Source of the DNA: Falciphora oryzae
Taxonomy: Eukaryota; Ascomycota; Sordariomycetes; Magnaporthales; Magnaporthaceae
Length of the DNA: 64,000 nt
Assembly: GCA_000733355.1 (NCBI GenBank)
Contig: JNVV01000001.1
Coordinates: 3,860,339-3,924,338 of the forward strand
Reading direction: 5' to 3'
Every line of letters starts with the position of its first letter. The stretch's first letter is position 1. A model generated the notes under the pieces. The model was not told the origin of the DNA. It saw only the letters and a program-made list of their open reading frames with translations, and ran no database searches. Below are positions 1-12,548 of the stretch, in pieces. The position numbers and the translations under genes are program-made.

Positions 1-86
1 ACGCGCTCCTCAAATTCGTCGCGGTTCCTCTCGCAAATGTCTAACAATCTCGCCCCGAAAAAAAAAAAAAAAAAAAGGCACCGCAG

Positions 87-808
87 AAGAGCTGTCCGCA
101 ACACTCTTCACAGACCATAAATCGCGCCCGGCCTACTGGGCGGGTATTAGCAGCGTCGGCGTCTACGGGACGGGCCCCTTCTCCATCGTCCACGCCGGCC
201 GCGGCCCCCTGACGATCGGCAGGGTCCTGCTGGATGACGACGACGACGGCGACTATGGCGAACAGCAGCGTCATTCCGAGGCGCAGGACGTCGGCATGGT
301 CCAGCGCCTGCTCGAAGCGCGCGATCTGGAGGCGACCCTGGCGACCCCGCACCAGCTCAAGGCGGCGCAGCTGCACAAGCTCGTCGTCAACGCCACCATC
401 AACCCCCTGACCGCCATCTTCGACTGCCCCAACCGCGAGGTTTTCGCCACGCCCGCCAGGCTGGAGCTGCTCAGGCTGCTGGTCGCCGAGACGGGGCCCG
501 TGGTCCGGGCCCTGCTCCCATCCTCTTCTGGCGGCGACGACGACGACGACGACTTCTCCGACGAGCGGCTCCTGGCCGGCGTCCTGCTCGTCGCCGAAAA
601 AACCAGCAAAAACATCAGCTCCATGCTCCAGGACGCCCGGGCGGGGCGCGAGACTGAGATCGACTACATCAACGGCTACATCGTCTCCCGCGCGGCCAAG
701 CTCGGCCTCCGCGCGCCCCGCAACGCGACCCTGGTGGCGATGCTGAAGCGGCGCGAGACGGCGACGGAGGCGGAGATGATGGAGCGCTTCACCGCGCAGA
801 CCTCGTGA
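87..808 (+). CDS. 2-dehydropantoate 2-reductase-like protein, 3' part (gene starts left of the window)
   Basis: This is the last coding exon of a ketopantoate-reductase-family protein. Family members use NADPH to reduce 2-dehydropantoate or similar 2-oxo acids; whether this copy serves pantothenate synthesis cannot be told. The visible part holds the end of the Rossmann domain (TLFTDHKSRPAYWAGISSVG, VYGTGPFSIVHAGRGPLTIG) and the helical ApbA_C domain (LHKLVVNATINPLTAIFDC, then EIDYINGYIVSRAAKLGL near the end). A 19-A run at 58-76 lies just upstream. Reading through it would give six lysines where the family has a QNGMG-like loop, so I place an intron there: CTAAC at 40-44 as branch site and CAG at 84-86 as acceptor. 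An AAG acceptor at 75-77 is the alternative and adds three residues. An acidic run, GGDDDDDDFSDE, interrupts the C-terminal domain. The family call is firm; the 5' edge is approximate. Confidence 0.75.
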
Positions 809-1488
809 GCACACACACCATGGCTACGCAGACACGCCCGGTGTGCCGCATAGTCGCCGCACACGGGCGTATCCCCAATGGTGTGCTGGCATCTATCAGG
901 TAATCATGCATCCACACCACCTTCACCACCCAGGTGCCGCCATTAGTCTATCCACCTGGGGCTGTGCAGCCGTCGAGTGTGACTCGACCTTGCCGCCAGG
1001 AGGGGTTGGAGCCAATAGCAATTCTTCTGCACAAGTTGCATAGCCCATCGCAGCCTGACCATCCCTCAGCCGCCATGTGCGCGCCCGAATGGGGATGCCA
1101 CGACACCTATTGGGAAACGAAAGGTGGCGCGTTCTCGGGCATTTGCAAATCAAGGTGGAAAAAAGTGCTGTTTCTTGTCCGGTTCGCCTCCGGGAGCCCT
1201 TCCCGTAGAAGCCCAAAGACGGTTGCCCATCCTAACCTCTCAATTCAGGCATCTATGGCTGTGATCTAGCGCTTTTCGGGGCTATGCCCAGAATCCCCCG
1301 CCGGCTCTCCGACTCCAAAACGCCCCAGTCCTCTAAATAATCTCAGCTACCAAAAAGTGTGGATTTGTCAGAAGTCTGTCCCCCGCATCATAGCACGTTA
1401 TTGTGCCTTCATACATGTAGAGTAGAAAAAAAGGCCAAGGACGGGGGAAGAAAAAAGATTACTTGTCCTAAAGAGATCTAGTTAGCGT
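809..1488. other. Intergenic region between two convergent genes
   Basis: This holds the 3' flanks of the reductase-like gene and of the adenosine deaminase. I see no conserved reading frame, RNA gene or repeat in it. Confidence 0.6.
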
Positions 1489-3662
1489 TCAGCCTGTACT
1501 GCTTGTCTTGTCCGTCCTTATCGTGTTGAGGACGGTTTCGTAGGTTTCCAAAATCCAGTCCAAGAACTCGTCCCATAGCTTCTTCCACTCGTTGTAGACC
1601 TTGGTGTACTCGTCCTTGTCCAGGCAGGCATGCTCCAAGCTCCACTCGATCAGCTGGCGCCATCCGTGGAGGGTGAAGTCGTCCCTGCCGACGAAAACCT
1701 GGTAAAAGTCATGAGATAATGACGACCTGACGGGAGCTCGGTTAGACATACGCAAGCCACTGAAGCCGCAAGGGAACCAAGGGAATGTACCTGAACAGCG
1801 TTCCGTTGTCGCTGTTGACTGTGCAGTGCACATTGTTTGCCAGGAGGTTGTACATGGCATGGCCGCCGATTCTCGGCGTGAGGCCCAAGATTTCGTTGGA
1901 GATGGGGCAAACCTCGAGGCAAATGTTCTGCTTCTTCATCTTTTCCATGATGTATGGGTGCCTGGAAAGTGAGAACCCGTGCCCGATCCGCTTCGAGCCG
2001 AGCAGGAGCGCGTCCACGACGTTGCCGTCTGTGTCGGTCCCCATCTCCAGCGTCTCTCCGCAGTGGAACAAAAACGGTATTTCCACGCCTTTGATCTTGC
2101 AATCGGCCTGGAACCCGAGCAGGTTTTTCACATGGTCCTTCAAAGGCCTTCCAGCGCTCTCTTGGCCGACGAGGTCGAAACCTAAATGACAGCATTCGCC
2201 CTGTTAGCGACGGCTCTCGTGGGGTCAGAACCTTGAGTATACCGGCTCACGGAGACCTACCAGCAATCATGTGGCCGATATCACGCGAGCGCTTGAGTTC
2301 CAAGCACTCGTCCAGAGAGTCCTTGATTAGATTGTCGGGAAAAGATCTTGGGGTGCAGTAAATAACCTTGATTCCCTGGAAAAACGGTGCCTTCGAGCCC
2401 CTCCTATCCTTGAGAAAGCGGTTGCATTCATCTGTAATGATCTCCATGATCTCGTAGTTGTCGTACAGCCGCCTGCCGTCCGTTGACCAGACCTGGTTCG
2501 TATGCATAAAGTTGGGTCGGATCTCGGCGTACTGGATGTTGTCGTCAACAAAGTCCTGCAGACACCGTTTAGTGTACTGCCGATAAGCAGTTTCGTAGTT
2601 GAAGAGGCCCTTCATCATCCTGGTCCGTCCATTAAACTTGGCCCAGGCACTGTGAGGGACGACGAACAAGGATTAGTATCTTCTTCTGGGTGAAGCAGGC
2701 GTGCTGGGTGCCACTCGGACTCACCCTTCCGCGGTTTGGTGCACGCCATGTGCCTCGTCCGCGTTGTAGACCAGCTTCCCCTCGAGCCACTTGTCTAGGT
2801 CCTCTCCCGGGAACTTTTGTGGGAATTCGTCGCGAAACTCTCTGTAATTCATCCACCGTATTTTGTCCGCCGGCTCCTCGCTCCGGTCGAATTTCTCCTT
2901 GTCGAACAAGTTCACCAGAACCGGGGGTTTTGGCGGGTTCCCAATGATCTTCCTGGTCGGAGCGCGCTTCAGAGGCTCCTCCTGCGGGGTTCCGGCCCGG
3001 CCGCCGAGCTCTCCCCGGATGGTGAATTGTATTTCACACTCGTAGAGGTCGTCTGGTTTCACTAGGGCCCTGTTGCTCCCGATGTCCATCTTCTCCTGGT
3101 CCTTTGCCAAGCCCAGTAGGAACGTTGCTTCGAGGCACGAGTTGAAGTGGATATGTAGGTGCGCGCCCTTGGGCATTCTGCGGGCGACGCGGAAGATCTG
3201 TGTTTGCTCTACGAGGTCCAGGTTGGTGAGATGGTGGTCGCTGGGGTGCCGCTTGTGCGGCTGGTTTTGGTAGCCCTTCCTGGGCGGAGCGCTCTCAAAG
3301 AGCCGCTTGTCTTGTTGGCGCAGTCGCTGCATGATTGCGTTCGCGTCGCGCTCTTTTTCGCCCGCATTGGTGAAGCAGATAAAGTCGAAGGCCAGGGCCT
3401 GCTCCATCTGAGTCACATTATTGCGGGCATTCTGGTACTCTTCCAGGGTCGTGATGGTGGCCCGCTGCTTCCGCGGTACGGCGCCGCTGCGCTGCTTGAC
3501 GGCGCGGTCGAGGGCGGATAGCGTGCTCCAGTTCATGAGCTCGTCCTTGAAGCAGCGGTTCCCCATGCGTGCTGGTTGCTGGGACGGATCCTCGGGCGCT
3601 GTTGTATTTTCCCACCGCCTTGAAGCAGCCCGGGTAGAGCGGCGGTTGGGGCCGGCGCTCAT
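1489..3662 (-). CDS. ADGF/ADA2 (CECR1)-type adenosine deaminase, four exons, 651 aa
   Basis: The predicted enzyme hydrolyses adenosine or a related aminopurine nucleoside to the keto form. Exons on the minus strand are 3662-2725, 2649-2261, 2181-1791 and 1726-1489; all junctions keep frame with GT-AG introns. Zinc-site motifs are present in order: KGAHLHIH (about residues 165-172, exon 1), FHCGETLE and KRIGHG (exon 3), and NSDNGTLF at the end of exon 3. The last motif normally reads SDDP in adenosine deaminases, so the aspartate after the zinc-binding one is Asn here. Exon 4 carries the typical SSLSHDFYQ continuation. No signal peptide is visible, so unlike animal ADA2 the protein is probably cytosolic. 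The Met at 3662 opens the longest frame; MGNRCFKDE 32 codons later is a possible start. It is divergent from HIR1 across 1.6 kb. Confidence 0.88.
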
Positions 3663-5300
3663 TTGTAGTCAAATGCGAAGCTTGGTTGCCCTAGGCAGTC
3701 ATCTGACGGCGCTTCAAGCAGAGCCACGAGGGTGGAGCGGTGCCTGATCGCTGCACGGTCACGCAAGCAGCCCGAGTGTCGCGCGCGCTTCCTTTGGCGA
3801 TTCAGCGTGACAGGGTCGGCAGACGTCAAACAGCGATCGCGTGAATGGAGCTGTTGCGATGGGTGAATGTTCAGGATTGCCAACAGAGCCCGGCCAAGGG
3901 AGGTGGGCGTGCTGCCTTGCGGGCAGTCGTTTTGCGACAATTAACGGGGGGCTGGGCTTTGCGACGGTTAATTGATGTGAGACCCCGCAAAACCGGCTGT
4001 GCCTGCTAGGGAACCGGGCGGGGCGGGTCGTCGCTACTTAAAGCTGTCTGGAGCTCTCCCTGCCACCTCTACAATCATTGAACGCCTGACAAGGCTCCCT
4101 TCGACCCCACTGAACAGGGCACGGCAAGTGTGGATGGGACTTGCATTCACTGATAGCAGGTAGAAATTCCCCCAGTCATTCAGACCTCCACCACGCTCTG
4201 AATCCGATACACAAGCTCTCTAGCGTAACCCACCGTCTGAGGAGCAGCAAAAGCTTCTGGCTATCGGCCGGTGCACCGCCCATCGGCACAGGCTGCCAAA
4301 GCGTAGGTGTTTCAGTGATAAGCCCGGAACCGGTAGCTATCTCCGTGAGTTTGGTCGGGTTTACTAGGGGATGCGCCGGCGGTTCGCCAGGCACATTTTC
4401 AAGGCTGTGTCCCCCTCGTGGGTCTCAGGCCAGAACTATCAGATGTAGGTGATAAAGCTGCGGGTCTTTGGAGACCAAAGGATACCGGTGCGGCGGTCCC
4501 TGGGTGTATATAACTTCCGAGATAGGAAGGCATCGGAAAACTGTCGATTTTCTATGTGTATCGCAAACTCTAGGTAGTCCTTTCGAGCCCGCCGAGATAC
4601 CCCCCGATGCCACGTCGCCCTTATTTGTTACTACACAGCACTGGCAGTGGTCCTTCCTCCTTACAGACGCTTGAACAGTGCGGTGTGGTTTCTAGAACGC
4701 CACTCGGTGATTACGGACTGCCCCTTGCCTAGATTGCCCTGGAGAACGCTACGGACACAGTCAGAAGGCCGTGCTTGTAAGTATACGGTCAGAGAAGGGC
4801 CTAGACACCGAGAATTAGGAACGGGGAATCGTGAACCAAGGAGCACACGTGGCGCGAGATTCGAGACTGTTCGAACACCGACACAACAAGTTGGCGTGGG
4901 TTATTCGCTGCTGGCGCCCATCCTGAAAAGGTGGTTGGGTGATATTGAGTGAATGCGTCTCGGGGCCCGGAGGTTGACAGATATCTCGGCTGGAGGTACC
5001 TGGTATTGTATTCACTGCAGGAAGAGGTCGCATGGTTTAGGTAGGGCTGCTGGGTTCTTCGGGAGGTGACGGGACAGGCAGAAGTGACGTGGGCTCCAGT
5101 CGTGGCAGGGGATACATGAAAGTTTGTGGAGCCGCCCACGTATTTGTGGAGACGAGGAGGTCCACGCAGCGCAGCAGCCGCTCGCGACGGCTGCAGCCAG
5201 AGACGCGGCAGCGGCAGGCATTTCGCGAACAAATTTCCAGCCCGGAATCGCGACCACCTGCCATCGACATGCAAAGCAGGCACAATCCCATCAGCACATC
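3663..5300. promoter_or_regulatory. Divergent intergenic region between adenosine deaminase and HIR1
   Basis: This 1.6 kb stretch must hold the promoters of both flanking genes. A TATA-like element (gtgtatataa) lies at about 4503-4512. The open frames in it are short, lack family resemblance and have no consistent splice partners. I see no RNA gene. Confidence 0.45.
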
Positions 5301-8300
5301 ATGCGCGTCGTCAAGCCTTCATGGCTGAGCCATAGTGGTAAGTACAGTCACTGTATCCTCTCCGCTCAATGCGACTGCGGGCGCGCGCTTCCATCGACAC
5401 TGACGCTTTGTTTGGGCTTCTCGCAGGCGAGCAGAAGGACTTCGAGGTCTACAGCGTCCACGTCTCCCCAGATGGCTCAAGGCTTGCGACGGCCGGCGGC
5501 GGTAAGAGCCCGACACCCCGAATATCCGTGCTAGGCGAAGGCGGGCAAGATGAAGTGGGCTGACAATGGATGTCTGCAGACGGCCACGTTCGCGTCTGGT
5601 CGACCGAGTCCATATACAATTCGGACGACGAGACATACAGGAAACCCCGACAGCTCTGCCACATGAGCCACCATCTCGGAACCATTCACTCCGTGCGATT
5701 CTCTCCCAATGGCCGCTATCTTGCCTCGGGCGCCGACGACAAGATTATCTGCATCTACCATCTCGACAGCAACCCGCCCTCCCACACTGCCTCGTTCGGT
5801 ACGCCTGCATCCCCGGCCTCCTTGCGAGGATCTCCTCGGCGCGCGCCTTCACCTCCCAAACTGCCACTAATCTTGCTTTGTGTCCCACAGGCACGAACGA
5901 ACCACCGCCTATCGAAAACTGGAAGACGTACAAGCGCCTGGTCGGGCACGAGAACGATGTCCAGGACATTGCCTGGTCTTACGACTCGTCTATTCTGGCG
6001 TCGGTTGGCCTTGACTCTAAAGTTGTGGTGTGGTCTGGTCATACGTTCGAGAAGCTCAAGACACTGGCAGTCCACCAGAGCCACGTCAAGGGCATCACTT
6101 TCGACCCGGCCAACAAGTTCTTTGCCACTGCTAGTGATGACAGGACGATCCGAATCTTCCGCTTCACCCCGCCGGCGCCCAATGCCACCCAGCACGATAT
6201 GGTGAACAACTTCGTGCTCGAGACCACCATCAACACGCCTTTCAAGAACTCACCCCTCACTACCTACTTCAGGCGTTGCTCCTGGTCGCCCGACGGGAAT
6301 CACATCGCCGCGGCGAACGCTGTGAACGGGCCCGTTAGCTCCGTTGCCATCATCGAGCGCTCCAGCTGGGACTCCGAGATCAACCTGATTGGCCACGAGG
6401 GCCCTACTGAGGTCTGCCAGTTCTCGCCCCGACTGTTCCATACGAAGGACCCGGCTCAGGCGAATGGGAACGCCAGCAGCCGTAGCAGCCACCTCGTCAC
6501 GGTCATAGCATCGGCGGGCCAGGACAAGACGTTGAGTATATGGAACACCAATACCTCGAGGCCGGTTGTCATTGTCCAAGATGTGGCTGCCAAGTCCATC
6601 TCGGATCTTTCTTGGACTCCCGATGGCCAGACCATTTTTGTCTCGAGTCTTGACGGTAGTATCATTGCCGTCAAGTTTTCTGAGGGTGAACTTGGCTGGG
6701 TTGCCACGGCTGAGGAGAACGACAAGGCGCTGCAGAAATACGGCGCCTCGAGGAAGGGCATGGGAACGGCTGAGGATGTCGAAGGTCTGAACTTGGAGAA
6801 CCACAGCAAGGCGGGTGAGCTTCGTGGAGCTGAGTCGCGCATGGGTGCGCTCATGGGCGATGAAGTAGCCGCGGCGGCGTCACAGACTACGGGCACCGCA
6901 TCCACAAACGGCGTGAAGCCAACATCGGCTGCGAGCTCGAACTCGGCCGCTGCTGCGAAGCCCGCGGATGGCGAGACCAATGGTGATTCTGAGGCCGCGA
7001 AAAAAGCCGACGAAAATCTTGCAGACGAGAGCGAGGACAAGAAGGCAGAGCGGATCGCGGCCCTCAAGTCTCGGGTAACTATCACGAAAGACGGTAAAAA
7101 GAGGGTTGCGCCTCTGCTTGTGTCTTCATCTGGAACCGGACAATCATCTCTGCCACAGTCCCATCTCGTCGGGACCGGGTCGACCAAAGCCGCGCGAGAC
7201 GATACGCCGCAGACGATCCTGGATTTATCCAAGCCATATGATGGCCTACCTAAGGGGGGGCTGGCATCGATGCTACTGGGAAATAAGAGGAAGGCGATAG
7301 CTGTGGAGGGAGAGGACGACGAGGAGAGCGCCAGCAAGCGACCGGCGTCTGGACCTGTCCCCATCATGATCAACGGGGTCGATGGCCTGGAGCACGCCCA
7401 GGCACAGGATGCGGCTGCAAGGGTGGTTGCTACCCCGGAGTTCCTGCGCCCAGCCGTATTGAGCTCGTCCATATCCATATCCCAAGTCAGACTGGGTGTC
7501 CCCAAGGTCCGGTCACACATTCTCCGACCTTTGGAAAGGGGTGTGCTGCAAGGAGAGAGCACTCTCGAGGAGGCGTCCAAGGTGCCCGAGAATATCATCC
7601 TGGAGGCCAAGAATCCAGAGCTGGCAAGGGATCCCTCACACATCACAGCGAGCAAGCGCGGTGTTGTTCTGTGGCACGACTTCCTGCCTAGGGCTGTCAT
7701 GTTGGTCACGGGCAACAAGAACTTCTGGGCAGCGGCGTGCGAAGACGGTATAGTGCACGTTTGGTCGCCCGCAGGCCGTCGCTTGGTCAACGCGCTCGTT
7801 CTCGAGTCCCAACCCGTCATACTGGAGTGCCGGGAGCACTGGCTACTATGCGTGACGGCAGTGGGACTGTGCCACGTCTGGAACATCGAAACGTGCTCGT
7901 CACCCCATCCACCGGTGTCGCTGGGACCGGTGCTGGACCTTGCCATTCACTCGCTGAACCCGCATGCGGCTGTTCCTGGCCCGAGCGTGTCAGCTGCCCA
8001 CCTTAACTCGGCGGGGCGGATCGTGGTCACGCTGAGCAACGGCGACGGTTTCTTCTACTCGCCCAACCTGTACTCGTGGCAGCGCCTGTCAGAAACGTGG
8101 TGGGCCGTTGGCAGCCAGTACTGGAATAGCAATGACAGCTCCGTCAGCGCCCTGCAGACCACAGCTGTCGGCCCTGCGACAGCGGCCGCGCCATCGTCCA
8201 CGTCGGCTGGCGAGGGCGGCGTGTCGGTCTCGGCGGGTGTTATCCCGTTCCTGGAGCGGCACACGACCAATGAGTTCCTGCTCCGCGGGCGGGCGTACAC

Positions 8301-8875
8301 CCTGCAGCGTCTCATCAAGACCCTTCTCAGCCGCGAGGGCTTCGAAGGCTTTGAGAGCAGCGTCAGCATTGCGCACTTGGAGAATCGGATTGCGGGTGCG
8401 CTGCAGCTCGGGTCCCGGGACGAGTTCCGGCTCTATCTATTCATGTACGCCAAACGCCTGGGAGCCGAGGGCCTGCGGCCCAAGGTCGAAGAGCTTCTCA
8501 ACTCGCTCCTTGGCGGCGTGCTCCAGAATAAAGGCGACAGCAGGAGCACAAAAGCAGGTCCGGCCACGGGCAATGGTTGGTGGCTTGACAAGGGAGAACA
8601 GCTATGCGGATGGGACCGCAGGGAGCTCCTCAAGGGCGTGGTCATGATTTTGGGTAAGTGGCTGGCCTTGACATGGGCTTACCGCCTCATCTCTCCGCAT
8701 TCCCCTCCCTGCTGCATGTCCGGCACTTTTGCTGACAACAGGATGACTTCCCACAGGCAAATTCCGGGAACTGCAGCGGTTGACGGTGCAATACGCTCGC
8801 GTGCTCGGTCTGACCACAGACGACGACGGTGATGACAACGACAACGATGTCGATTCGATGGCTATCGAGGCTTGA
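5301..8875 (+). CDS. HIR1: HIR1/HIRA histone chaperone subunit, five exons, 1070 aa
   Basis: This is a subunit of the nuclear HIR complex, which deposits H3-H4 independently of replication and represses histone genes, working with Asf1. Exons are 5301-5337, 5427-5501, 5580-5798, 5891-8653 and 8757-8875; every junction is phase 1. The N-terminus has WD40 repeats typical of HIRA (VYSVHVSPDGSRLATAGGD, HSVRFSPNGRYLASGADD, IAWSYDSSILASVGLDS, ITFDPANKFFATASDDRT). A linker rich in Ala, Ser and Glu follows. Then comes the B-domain that binds Asf1, RVTITKDGKKRVAPL (about residues 500-515). The C-terminal Hira domain includes VLWHDFLPRAV and VHVWSPAGRRL. The tail is acidic (DDDGDDNDNDVD). The first exon, starting MRVVKPSWL, is short but matches the conserved HIRA start. 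An antisense frame of 496 codons overlaps exon 4 and is a shadow. Confidence 0.96.
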
Positions 8876-10352
8876 GCACTGGTTTTTGCGGTCGTTGAGG
8901 CAGCTTTTCGTTTTGCGTTTCGGAGGGGATCCGATGGCTCCATGACGCTGTTTTACGATCTCTCATTACATCGTGTCAAGTTGTTTGGCGTTTGCGGTTC
9001 TCCGGGAGGATTCCACTGGAAAAGGGTTCTTTCTAGCTTTTCATTTTGCACCAAAGGCAGTCACGGTATGTCTTTCCATTACGTGCGTGGAAAGATTGTT
9101 GTATGTGTAGATACCTCTGGTTTCATTTTCCACCTCTGTTTTAGCGGCCAAGTTTTTTCTTTGACTTTCTTGCACATGGTAAAGCTCGAGAGGACGGCAG
9201 ACTCTGGTATGGCGACAATGATGGGGGACTGTTCCAGAGTTTTCTTCTGTGTATTATTTCGCACGAACTGTACTTCTACACCCGGACCATAATACTCACT
9301 TGGTGCATATTACGTCATTGCAGCCCAAGCGATGCATCAGAAACAAAATGCGCGCCTGGACAACTCTTTGATGTATGATGTTGCATAATGGCCCATCCCT
9401 GTCCTGCATCCCTCCCCATTTCTGATGCGCTTTATACACATCAACCAGCTCCAGTGCATATCCGGGGGACTTTGTTCATTGTTCCCAACCCCCTGCTCTC
9501 CCCTGGTCTTCCATTTCGTCTTCTTCCTACTCATTTCGGGCGCCCCACGACGCACAGATGGCCAGTTGATCTCTGCCTCTTTTCCTCGTGATGGCCCTAT
9601 GCTGCTTCTGTGCCAACAACCTTCTCGTCTCCAGTTCTTTCTTTGGTCAATCAAATCAACATTTTGTCACCTGCTTGTCAGCGGGCTCCCGGGGCGTCCC
9701 CGCTCGGGCTCTCCTCCCGAGTTTAAGTGGCTGCATGCCGTGCCAACGCAAATGCCGGGGGTGGTTAGGTGGCCACCAGCCCATTTTGGGGGACGGGGAT
9801 CATAATCGCCTGCGGCTAGCTAGCCCGCGGGTTCGCTCGGCCCCGGACGGTTTGGCTTGCTTCGCTTGCTTGCTTGCCTTGTCGTGTCAGCCAGCCTGCG
9901 ATGCGAGCACTCGAGGAAAAACAGCGTAGAACGTCCATGAGCTTTGTGAGGTTCGGGCGTAGCGGAAACCCGGACACGACGGCAACATTGGCTGGGCTGA
10001 ACAAGAGGTTCCGTGCTACGCATGACGCATGCAGCGTTACTTTGGAGGCTGAGGAGGAGCAAAAGAGGCTGGATTGACATTCTTTTTCTTTTTCCAATGT
10101 TCCAAACTTTTGGGCGACAACCGGCACCCACTTCCCTACCCCCTACCCCTGCCCTGTCTTCCCCCCATACCCTGAGCGCACACGCTTGCCGGGGTCCCAC
10201 CCCCATTTTTTTTATTCGTTTATAGAATCATAGGTTCCCCAGCACCTCTTTGGGCATGTTGCCCTTTTTCCTTGGTTTGACATCTCTTTTGTCACCCGTC
10301 GACGTTTTTTTTTTTTTTTTTTGTTCGCTTGTTGCGTTGCGTGTGCGCCGGA
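8876..10352. other. Intergenic region downstream of HIR1 and upstream of the 579-aa gene
   Basis: It holds the HIR1 3' flank and the leader of the next gene. A T18 run at 10305-10322 lies 30 bases before the next start codon. CT-rich blocks occur near 9470-9540 and 10120-10170. I see no supportable gene in it. Confidence 0.5.
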
Positions 10353-12354
10353 ATGTCCAAGATGGCGGCGGCAGACGCGGCGGTGCCCAAGAGGCCTGAG
10401 AGGGCATCGTTCAGGATCAGCTACTGTAAGTGAAGCATCCGGGCGCAAGGGAGCCAACCTTTTTCTTGGGGAATTATGGCGAAGGGAGGGGACCCGCTAA
10501 CCCGTAATCCTCAACCACAAAAAGGGGTCTACGTCGACCCAAGCAACGTCGGGCTCTACAGCGAGAACCTCGCCCGGATCCTGAACTGGCCGCGCCGCCA
10601 CGGCAAATACAGGCCCGTCGAGTCGCCGGCGGCATCCGCCGTCGCGCACATGGCTGCTCCCGGCCGCCCCCATTTCGAGCAGCAGACGGACCTGCTCCCG
10701 CTGCAGGTCGACGCCGTCGGCGTGCCCATCCCCGTGCCTACAACAGCAGCAGGCGCCAAAAAGTCAGGCAGCAGCAGTGCCGCCGGGCTGGCAGAGCACA
10801 AGGCGGTCCGCGACTTTTGTGCCGACACGTGCGCGTCGCTGCAGGACCCGTGCGTCATGAAGTTCGTGTTTCGGCCTCACTCCTCCTCGGCGGCCGGCAG
10901 GCGGCCGCCATCAGCTGGACAAGTCCTGCCCCCGCCCTGGACGCACATCAAGATCGAGCGGACTGACGTGCCGGTGAACGACCCGTACTACTACTGCGCC
11001 TACTACCTGCCCCCGACGAACCGGTCCGCGCCCTGGTGCCACGGGGACGACGGGCTGGAGCAAAGGCCGGGGATGAGGGCTTTCCGGACGCTGACTGAGG
11101 TAGGCAGACTTCCTCGTACCTCTTTTCTGGAATAATGTTGGCTGACGTTGTTGGTACTTGGGTGCAGATGGCAGAGAGCTGCCTGGCCACAGGGCCGGAT
11201 TATGAGCCCAGCTTCTACAAAGGGAAGATCTCGATCCACGACAAGGCGGCGGCGTCAGTGCTCCACGATTATACCCGCACGGGCAGGCGGACAAAATCTC
11301 ACATGGAGGAGATATGCGCCGGTGAGTAAAGACAAGCACAGTTTTGACCACCACTATTCCCCCACCAGCTCCTCTTGGGCGTGTGTTCTGACATGTATCG
11401 ATCCTCGGTCTTCTAGGCGACGGCCCCAACGGCATCGAAGTGAGCGAGGCTCTGCTGGCGCTCAGCCAGGCCATGCAGAACATCACGGCCTTCCTTTCCA
11501 AAAAGCATGAAGACCACTTCCGACCGTCCATCACGTACAAGCTGTCCCGGCGCTTCAACCTCGGCTTCGCGAAGAGGCACCACCTCAGGAGGGAGTTCGA
11601 GGAGCACCTTTCCCAGGTCAAGCAGAGCATGACGGCGGCGGCGGCGCCGCTGCGCACCGTGGCCATCATGGCGCGCCTGAGCGGGCCGTACGGGAGCTTC
11701 TACGGCCTCACCAGCCTCTGCCCAAAGGGCTGCACGGCGGCCGAGGAGGGCGCCGTGCTCGCGCTGATCTGGGGGTGGTACCGCGGCTGCGACGACGTCC
11801 CGGCGCTGATCCCGGCCGGGATCGACCCGGTCGCCGTGGGCCGGGACTCGCTGCGGCGCGCGGCGGCCCACTGGTACGACGCGCACGAGACCGCCCGGGG
11901 CCACCTGCGCCAGCTGGTGCGCATGTGGGGGGAGCTCGAGGACAGGATCAGCAGCAGCAACATGGGCGGCGGCTGGGCGGGCGTGAGAGAGAAACGGTTC
12001 GGCAGGAGGGAGATGACGCCGGAGAGGAAGGAAGTGGAGGCCATCTCGGGACTCGGGACCGAGGCCCTCATGCAGCTGCTGAGGACGCCGCCGCCGCCAC
12101 CGCCGCCGCCACCACCACAGACCGGAAGCACCAGCGATGGCAGCCGGCGACGGGGCCGGAATCGACGGCGGCGCGGCCGCGTGTTCGGCACTTACAACCA
12201 CCACTCACACGAGGGCGGTGGGCTCGCCGGCATAAGAGAGGATCAATGGCTGGCAAACGGCGGCGCCAAGGCGCGAGTCGTCGACGCCACGCTGGGCCGG
12301 GTCAAGCCTGGTCTTACACCTGTTCCTCGGTCACAGGCGGCGAAGGGAGGCTGA
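10353..12354 (+). CDS. Uncharacterised protein, four exons, 579 aa
   Basis: I do not recognise this protein. Exons are 10353-10425, 10525-11099, 11168-11321 and 11417-12354, and the phases agree (1, 0, 1). The first acceptor is AAG, 26 bases after a CTAAC branch site; it joins the first exon to give SYWVYVDPSNVGLYSEN. The middle contains DPYYYCAYYLPP, SHMEEICAGDGPNGIEVSEAL and a helical, basic segment (KKHEDHFRPSITYKLSRRF). The stretch GPYGSFYGLTSLCPKGCT has a Cys pair. The C-terminus is disordered: a run of ten prolines near residue 485, then an Arg-rich block (RRRGRNRRRRGRVFG) that could act as a nuclear signal or bind nucleic acid. No signal peptide or membrane segment is visible. The ordered composition and agreeing splice phases argue that it is a real gene. 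It converges on the dehydrogenase 274 bases downstream. Confidence 0.72.
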
Positions 12355-12548
12355 GTGAGAATGCGCGCGCAATCTCGCCCACGCTGGAAACAAGGAGCGA
12401 TTGATTCGCTCCTTGCTGGAACTCGTGCTGGCGCTTGCGAGACGAGACGTTCAACACTGCTTATACAGCGCAGGTTGAGAAATGGTAATTTTATACCCAG
12501 ACTAATTTGTTACGAGAACAAGAATGAGATACGGCCATACATAGATTT

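Noticed and set aside
58..76. Run of 19 A inside the first open frame, giving six lysines in the reductase
   Set aside because: A CTAAC branch-like site at 40-44 and CAG at 84-86 fit an intron, so the run is more likely intronic than a coding insertion.
6456..7946. 496-codon frame antisense to HIR1
   Set aside because: It is a shadow of the long GC-rich HIR1 exon; its protein is Ser/Pro/Arg-biased and resembles no family.
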